DNA from: CAMCQY01 sp044370415
Lineage (GTDB): Bacteria; Planctomycetota; Planctomycetia; Pirellulales; UBA1268
NCBI GenBank assembly: GCA_044370415.1
Contig: JBILVO010000143.1
Coordinates: 1-10,093, forward strand
DNA length: 10,093 nt
Reading direction: 5' to 3'
A model generated the notes under the pieces. It was not told the DNA's origin, did no database searches, and was given only the letters and a program-made list of their open reading frames with translations. Of this stretch, positions 5,895 to 10,093 are shown in pieces. The position numbers were made by a program, and so were the translations under genes. The first letter of the stretch is position 1. Each line of letters opens with the position of its first letter.

Positions 5895-7765
5895 CGGCGG
5901 CGGACGGCGAAGACGGCCGTGACCATGCCGGCGGAGCAGGCGGCCCAGGCGTGAATTTCCGCAGCGAGCTGCGGCGGATCTTTCGCGACGCGCTCTCGCG
6001 GCTCGCGGCCGACGGCGTCGTGGCCATCCCGCCGGAAGAATTGCCGACGCTCTGCGACCAGGTCCGCGAGACGGCCGACCCGAAGTTCGGCGACTATTCC
6101 GGCACCATGGCGATGGCGCTGGCCAAGCGGGCCGGCAAGAAGCCCCGGGACGTCGCCGTGGCGATCATCGAACGGCTCGACGTGGGCGACCTCTTCGAGA
6201 AGCCCGCGGAGCCCGTCGGCCCGGGGTTCATCAACCTGCGGGTCCGGGACGACGCGCTGGCCCGGGCCGTCGTCGCGGCCGTGCACGATCCGCGGCTCGG
6301 CGTGCCCCTGGTGCCGCAGCCGGAAAAGATCGTCATCGACTACAGCTCCCCGAACGTCGCCAAGCCGATGCACGTGGGGCACATCCGCTCGACCGTCATC
6401 GGTGACGCGCTCTCCAAGATCCTGCGGTTCCGCGGCCACGACGTCGTCACCGACAACCACCTCGGCGACTGGGGTACGCAGTTCGGGATGATTCTCTGGG
6501 GCTGGAAGCGGTTTGGCGACGAGGCCGCCTTCGCCGCCGACCCGACCGCCGAACTGGGCCGGATCTACCGCACCGTCCGCAAGCTCGCCGACGGCACGCC
6601 GGAGGAACTTGCGGCCGACCCAGGCCTCGCCGGCCTGGCGGCGCAGTATCCGGGCGCCGGGCGGGAGGTTTTGCTCGAGACGGCGAAGCTCCACGAAGGC
6701 GACGCCGAAAACCGCGGCCTCTGGGAGCGGTTCATGCCGGCCTGCCTGGCCGACATCGAGAAGCTCTACGGCCGGCTCGACGTCGGCTTCGACCACGCGC
6801 TCGGCGAGAGCTTCTTCCAGCCGTTTCTGGGCGGGGTCGTCGAGGATCTTTGCGCGCGGGGGCTGGCCCGCGAGAGCCGCGGGGCCATCGGCGTGTTTCT
6901 CGACGGCGACGACAAGCCGCCGTTTCTCGTCCGCAAGGCCGACGGCGCGTTCCTCTACGCCACCACCGACCTGGCGACGATCCGCTGGCGGCTCGACCAC
7001 TGGAAGCCTGACCGGATCCTCTACGTCGTCGACCACCGGCAGGGGCAGCACTTCGACCAGCTCTTCCGCACCGCGCGGCAGTGGGGCATCGCCGACGTCG
7101 AGCTCGTCCACGTCGCCTTCGGCACGGTGCTCGGCGACGACGGCAAGCCGTTCAAGACGCGGGCCGGCGACACGGTGGGGCTCGAATCGCTGCTCGACGA
7201 GGGGGTCGAGCGGGCCCTGCAGATCGTGGGCAGCGGCGACGAGGGGCGGGGCGGGGCGGGGATGACCGAGGCCGACCGCCGGCACGTGGCCGAGACGGTG
7301 GGTATCGGCGCGATCAAGTACGCCGACCTCTCGCAAAACCGCACCACCGACTACGTCTTCAGCTTCGACAAGATGCTGCAGCTCACCGGCAATACGGCGG
7401 CCTACATGCAGTATGCGGTGGCCCGCGTGGAGGGGATTTTTGGCCGGGCCGGCATCGACCGGGAGCAGCTGCGGGCGGCGACGGCGACGGTGCGGCTCGC
7501 CGACCCGCGGGAGCGGGCGCTGGCGCTCGAGCTCGTGCGGTTTGCCGAGGCCCTCGAGGACGTCGAGGCCGACTACCGCCCCAACCTGCTCTCGGGGTAT
7601 CTCTACGACCTGGCCGGCTGCTACTCGTCGTTCTACGACGCCCTGCCGGTGCTCAAGGCCGAAGGGGAGGATCGGGCCAGCCGCCTGGCGCTGTGCGATC
7701 TCACGGGCCGGATCCTGCGGCAGGGGCTGGCGCTGCTGGGCATCGGCACCGTCGAGAAGATGTGA
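5891..7765 (+). CDS. argS: Arginyl-tRNA synthetase (class I)
   Basis: A 624-residue class I aminoacyl-tRNA synthetase that charges tRNA-Arg with arginine in the cytosol. The N-terminal ArgS-specific (Add-1) domain leads into the catalytic core. SSPNVAKPMHVGHIRST carries the HIGH signature as HVGH at 161-164. The KMSK loop has the ArgS-type variant DGKPFKTR, with K422-T-R424. The C-terminal DALR anticodon-binding domain follows from about 484: RTTDYVFSFDKML, GNTAAYMQYA and a final GTVEKM. With GTG 5891 the protein has about 20 extra residues, rich in Gly, Ala and Asp, before MNFRSELRRIF; GTG 5951 would give 604 residues and a more typical N-terminus. I prefer 5891 because of the 4-nt overlap with rsfS and its SD. 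The frame is intact throughout. An EF-G-family gene follows after 11 nt. Confidence 0.96.
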   Translation: MTAADGEDGRDHAGGAGGPGVNFRSELRRIFRDALSRLAADGVVAIPPEELPTLCDQVRETADPKFGDYSGTMAMALAKRAGKKPRDVAVAIIERLDVGDLFEKPAEPVGPGFINLRVRDDALARAVVAAVHDPRLGVPLVPQPEKIVIDYSSPNVAKPMHVGHIRSTVIGDALSKILRFRGHDVVTDNHLGDWGTQFGMILWGWKRFGDEAAFAADPTAELGRIYRTVRKLADGTPEELAADPGLAGLAAQYPGAGREVLLETAKLHEGDAENRGLWERFMPACLADIEKLYGRLDVGFDHALGESFFQPFLGGVVEDLCARGLARESRGAIGVFLDGDDKPPFLVRKADGAFLYATTDLATIRWRLDHWKPDRILYVVDHRQGQHFDQLFRTARQWGIADVELVHVAFGTVLGDDGKPFKTRAGDTVGLESLLDEGVERALQIVGSGDEGRGGAGMTEADRRHVAETVGIGAIKYADLSQNRTTDYVFSFDKMLQLTGNTAAYMQYAVARVEGIFGRAGIDREQLRAATATVRLADPRERALALELVRFAEALEDVEADYRPNLLSGYLYDLAGCYSSFYDALPVLKAEGEDRASRLALCDLTGRILRQGLALLGIGTVEKM

Positions 7766-7776
7766 GGGAGAGCCGC

Positions 7777-9915
7777 ATGGGCCGTCAGCTGGAATCCATT
7801 CGCAACATCGGGATCGTCGCCCACATCGACGCGGGGAAGACCACGCTCACCGAGCGGCTGCTCTTCTTCACGAAGACGAGCCACCGGCTCGGCGACGTCG
7901 ACCGCGGCACCACCGTCACCGACTTCGATCCCGAGGAGCAGGAGCGCGGGATCACGATCTACTCGGCGGCGGTGAGCTTCCGCTGGCGCGACGTGAACGT
8001 GAACCTCATCGACACGCCTGGGCACGTCGACTTCACCGCCGAGGTCGAGCGGAGCCTGCGGGTGCTCGACGGCGCCGTCGTCGTCTTCTCCGCCCGTGAG
8101 GGGGTGGAGGCGCAGAGCGAGACGGTCTGGCGGCAGGCCGACCGCTACGGCGTGCCGCGGATCGCGCTGGTCAACAAGCTCGACCGGGAAGGGGCCGATT
8201 TCTTCGGCACCGTCCGCCAGATCGAGGGCCGGCTGGCCGCACGCCCGCTCGTGCTGCAGGTGCCCCTCGGCCTGGGGCCGCCGCACGTGAAGGACCCGTT
8301 CCGCGGCCTGGTCGACCTCGTGGAGATGGAGCTGCTCACGTTTCCCTCGAAGGAGGAGGCCCTGGCAGGGGCCGCCGGCAGCGCCGCGGTGACGCGGTCG
8401 GCCATCCCGGCCGAACTGGCCGAACTGGCCGCGACCTGGCGGGAGCAGCTGGTCTCGACGCTCTTCGACTTCTCCGACGAGCTCGCGGAGCTCGCGCTGG
8501 CGGAGGCGCCGATCCCCGGCGACGTGATGCGCAAGGCGATCCGCCAGGCGACGATCGCCCGGCAGGTGGTGCCCGTGCTCGCCGGGTCGGCGCTCGACTG
8601 CATCGGCGTGCAGCCGGTGCTCGACGCGATCGCCTGGTACCTGCCGAGCCCGGCCGACGTGCCGCCGGTCGAGGGGATCGATCCCGCGACGCTCGACGCG
8701 AAGAAGGACGCCAAGCAGGACGGCAAGAAAGGGCCGCCGAAAACGATCTCACGGAAGGCCGATCCGAAGGCGCCGTTCTGCGGGCTCGTCTTCAAGATCG
8801 TGGCCGAGAAGCACGGCGACCTGTCGTTCGTCCGCGTCTATTCCGGCACGCTCAAGGCGGGCAGCCGGGCCTGGAATCCGCTGCGGCAGAAGAAGGAAAA
8901 CATCGCACAGATCTGGCACGTGCAGGCCGACCGCCGCGAGCAGGTGGAGCAGGCGGAGGCGGGCGACATCGTGGGCGTCATCGGCCCGCGGGCGAGCATC
9001 ACGGGCGACACGCTCTGCGACGCGGGCGACCCGATCCTGCTCGAGCAGATCCAGTTTCCGGAAACGGTCATCTCGATGGCGATCGAGCCGGAAACGAGCC
9101 TGGAGCGGAAGAAGCTCGGCGAGGTGCTCGAGATGATGAAGCGGCAGGACCCGACCTTCCGCGCGGTGGAGAGCGAGGAGACGGGGCAGACGCTGATCTC
9201 CGGCATGGGCGAGCTGCACCTGGAGGTGATCCGGCACCGGCTGGAGCGGGATTTCAACCTTCATTGCCGGGTGCACGAGCCGCGGGTGAGCTACAAGGAA
9301 ACGCTCGCCCGATCTGCCACCGTGCGCGGCCAGATCAACCGGCAGGTCGGCGGCCAGACGCTTGTCGGCACGGTGACCGTGCGGGCCGAGCCGACCGACG
9401 AGCAGGGGCCCGTGACCGTGGAGCAGGGCTGGTTTCCGCAGGATGAATCGACCGCGGCCATCGCCGCCCTCATGACGCAGTCGGTCCGCGAGAGCGCGGA
9501 GCGGGGCGGCCTCAAGGGCTGCCCGCTGTGGGCCGCCCGGATCGTCGTGCTCGAAAGCCCGCTGCCCGATCCGCCCCCTTCCGACGTCGCCATCCGGATG
9601 GCGGCGGCGGAGGCGATCGACCGGCTGCTCGCCGAGGCGGGCACGGTGCTCCTCGAGCCCGTGATGAGGGTGGAGGTGAGCGTGCCGGAGGACCACCTCG
9701 GCAACGTCATCAACGACCTGCAGCAGCGGCGGGCGATCATCACCAACACCGAGCTCCGCGGCGGCGTGAACGTGCTCACGGCAGAGGCGCCGCTGGCGAG
9801 CATGTTTGGCTATTCGAAGGCGGTGCGGAGCGTGAGCCAGGGCCGGGCCAGCTTCACGATGGCCCCGCTGAAATACGGCCCCGCCCCGGCCGAAACGGCC
9901 GACGCGTTCGTGTAG
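7777..9915 (+). CDS. Elongation factor G-family GTPase, probably EF-G2/mtEFG2-like ribosome-recycling paralogue
   Basis: A 712-residue translational GTPase with the full EF-G layout; annotation pipelines would call it elongation factor G (fusA family). The G domain shows AHIDAGKT at 15-22, RGIT at 57-60, DTPGH at 79-83 with the catalytic His83, NKLD at 133-136 and AGSAL at 269-273. A lysine-rich insert (about 303-332, DAKKDAKQDGKK) precedes domain II (CGLVFKI, TGDTLCD). Domain III has GMGELHLEV from 476, and domain V starts near 626 (LEPVMRVEV to RASFTMAPLKYG). TVTDFDPEEQERGIT, TVWRQADRYGVPRI and a domain IV without the usual DGSYHxVDSSE loop (about 589-605 instead) resemble mitochondrial EFG2 and its bacterial relatives, which act with RRF in ribosome recycling rather than translocation. 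It is next to argS, not in the str operon with rpsL-rpsG-tuf, which also suggests a paralogue. GGGAG lies 6 nt before the ATG. Confidence 0.93.
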   Translation: MGRQLESIRNIGIVAHIDAGKTTLTERLLFFTKTSHRLGDVDRGTTVTDFDPEEQERGITIYSAAVSFRWRDVNVNLIDTPGHVDFTAEVERSLRVLDGAVVVFSAREGVEAQSETVWRQADRYGVPRIALVNKLDREGADFFGTVRQIEGRLAARPLVLQVPLGLGPPHVKDPFRGLVDLVEMELLTFPSKEEALAGAAGSAAVTRSAIPAELAELAATWREQLVSTLFDFSDELAELALAEAPIPGDVMRKAIRQATIARQVVPVLAGSALDCIGVQPVLDAIAWYLPSPADVPPVEGIDPATLDAKKDAKQDGKKGPPKTISRKADPKAPFCGLVFKIVAEKHGDLSFVRVYSGTLKAGSRAWNPLRQKKENIAQIWHVQADRREQVEQAEAGDIVGVIGPRASITGDTLCDAGDPILLEQIQFPETVISMAIEPETSLERKKLGEVLEMMKRQDPTFRAVESEETGQTLISGMGELHLEVIRHRLERDFNLHCRVHEPRVSYKETLARSATVRGQINRQVGGQTLVGTVTVRAEPTDEQGPVTVEQGWFPQDESTAAIAALMTQSVRESAERGGLKGCPLWAARIVVLESPLPDPPPSDVAIRMAAAEAIDRLLAEAGTVLLEPVMRVEVSVPEDHLGNVINDLQQRRAIITNTELRGGVNVLTAEAPLASMFGYSKAVRSVSQGRASFTMAPLKYGPAPAETADAFV

Positions 9916-9954
9916 CGACCCGACTGGGCGACGGCCGCTTCATCTCCGATCCGC

Positions 9955-10002
9955 CACGGTGGCCCCTCGTCTGCCCACGTCGTAATCGAGGGGCGGCCCG
10001 TG
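9955..10002 (+). terminator. Long-loop hairpin downstream of the EF-G gene
   Basis: GCCCCTCG (9962-9969) is the exact reverse complement of CGAGGGGC (9987-9994) with a 17-nt loop. CACGG... at 9955-9959 (bases CCACGG region) can extend the stem against CCGTG at 9998-10002 across a small internal loop of 2 and 3 bases. It begins about 40 nt after the stop, where a transcript end is expected, but there is no T-run, so intrinsic termination is uncertain. Confidence 0.35.
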
Positions 10003-10018
10003 CCCCGAGAGCCGGCGT

Positions 10019-10093
10019 AGCTGACAAGCGCAGCCATGGATGGCGAAGCGCAGTCAGCTTCGAGAGAGCGCAGGCCAGGATGGCCGGAGCGAA
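10019..10093. repeat. 20-nt-periodic element with inverted repeats, continuing past the window edge
   Basis: (A/G)AGCGCAG occurs at 10026, 10046 and 10066, exactly 20 nt apart, and a related GGAGCGAA starts at 10086. The 20-mers beginning at 10026 and 10066 agree at 15 of 20 positions. Two of the units contain short inverted repeats: GCCAT-GG-ATGGC at 10033-10044 and GGCCA-GGA-TGGCC at 10073-10085. The first is enclosed by AGCTGAC (10019-10025) and its reverse complement GTCAGCT (10053-10059). It looks like a dispersed palindromic or short tandem repeat, cut by the window end. No gene is called in the 178 nt after the EF-G stop. Confidence 0.5.

Noticed and set aside
5810..7336. 508-codon open frame on the minus strand, opposite argS
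   Set aside because: It is antisense to a clear arginyl-tRNA synthetase, has no recognisable domain and is rich in Arg/Ala/Pro/Val, as expected for a shadow frame in GC-rich DNA.
8749..9696. 315-codon open frame on the minus strand, opposite the EF-G gene
   Set aside because: It mirrors the codon pattern of the EF-G homologue, is His/Arg/Leu-rich and has no family signature; a compositional shadow.
7777..9915. Tetracycline-resistance ribosomal protection protein (TetM type)
   Set aside because: The domain III-V signatures and switch region fit EF-G2/mtEFG2-like proteins better, and the context is a translation gene cluster with no mobile element.
10036..10093. Open frame from ATG 10036 to the window edge
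   Set aside because: It lies entirely within the 20-nt-periodic repeat, has no SD and gives low-complexity Arg/Glu/Ser peptide.

Overview
The window looks like a chromosomal segment of a GC-rich planctomycete (Planctomycetota, probably a Pirellulales-like lineage). This rests on three points: the very high G+C of the housekeeping genes, a large surface-type protein whose N-terminus resembles the planctomycete LEPR-XLL motif and whose domain mix (BspA-type leucine-rich repeats, IPT/TIG-like domain, sulfatase-modifying-factor-like domain) is typical of that phylum, and an EF-G paralogue of the kind found in planctomycetes, spirochaetes and mitochondria. The taxonomic call is inference from sequence character, not from a database match. 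All confident genes are on the + strand.

Left block (1-1186): the end of rpmA (ribosomal protein bL27), then 9 nt later obgE/cgtA, the Obg ribosome-assembly GTPase. This is the widely conserved rpmA-obgE pair. The middle of the window (about 1187-4524) is the accessory part. A promoter-like pair and a structured leader with a strong Shine-Dalgarno lead into a 939-residue multidomain protein. Its leucine-rich-repeat region is a nested tandem repeat: about 20 LRR units, grouped in threes into 204- or 219-nt supercycles. The gene is followed by a 369-nt intergenic stretch holding phased CTTTG repeats and two hairpins.

Right block (4525-9915): coaX (type III pantothenate kinase, first step of CoA synthesis) stands alone. 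A promoter-like element then precedes a tightly packed run of rsfS (ribosome silencing factor), argS (arginyl-tRNA synthetase, 4-nt overlap with rsfS) and an EF-G-family GTPase 11 nt downstream. The three encode translation-related functions and probably share a transcript. The EF-G homologue lacks landmarks of the canonical translocase in domain IV and resembles the EF-G2/mtEFG2 ribosome-recycling type. The last 178 nt contain a long-loop hairpin and, at the edge, a short element with 20-nt periodicity that continues out of the window.

I see no CRISPR array, tRNA, rRNA, transposase, integrase or defence system. The genes themselves are mostly ordinary. The points worth a second look are the repeat architecture and Cys-less C-terminal domain of the surface protein, its structured leader, the structured intergenic elements, and the non-canonical EF-G.
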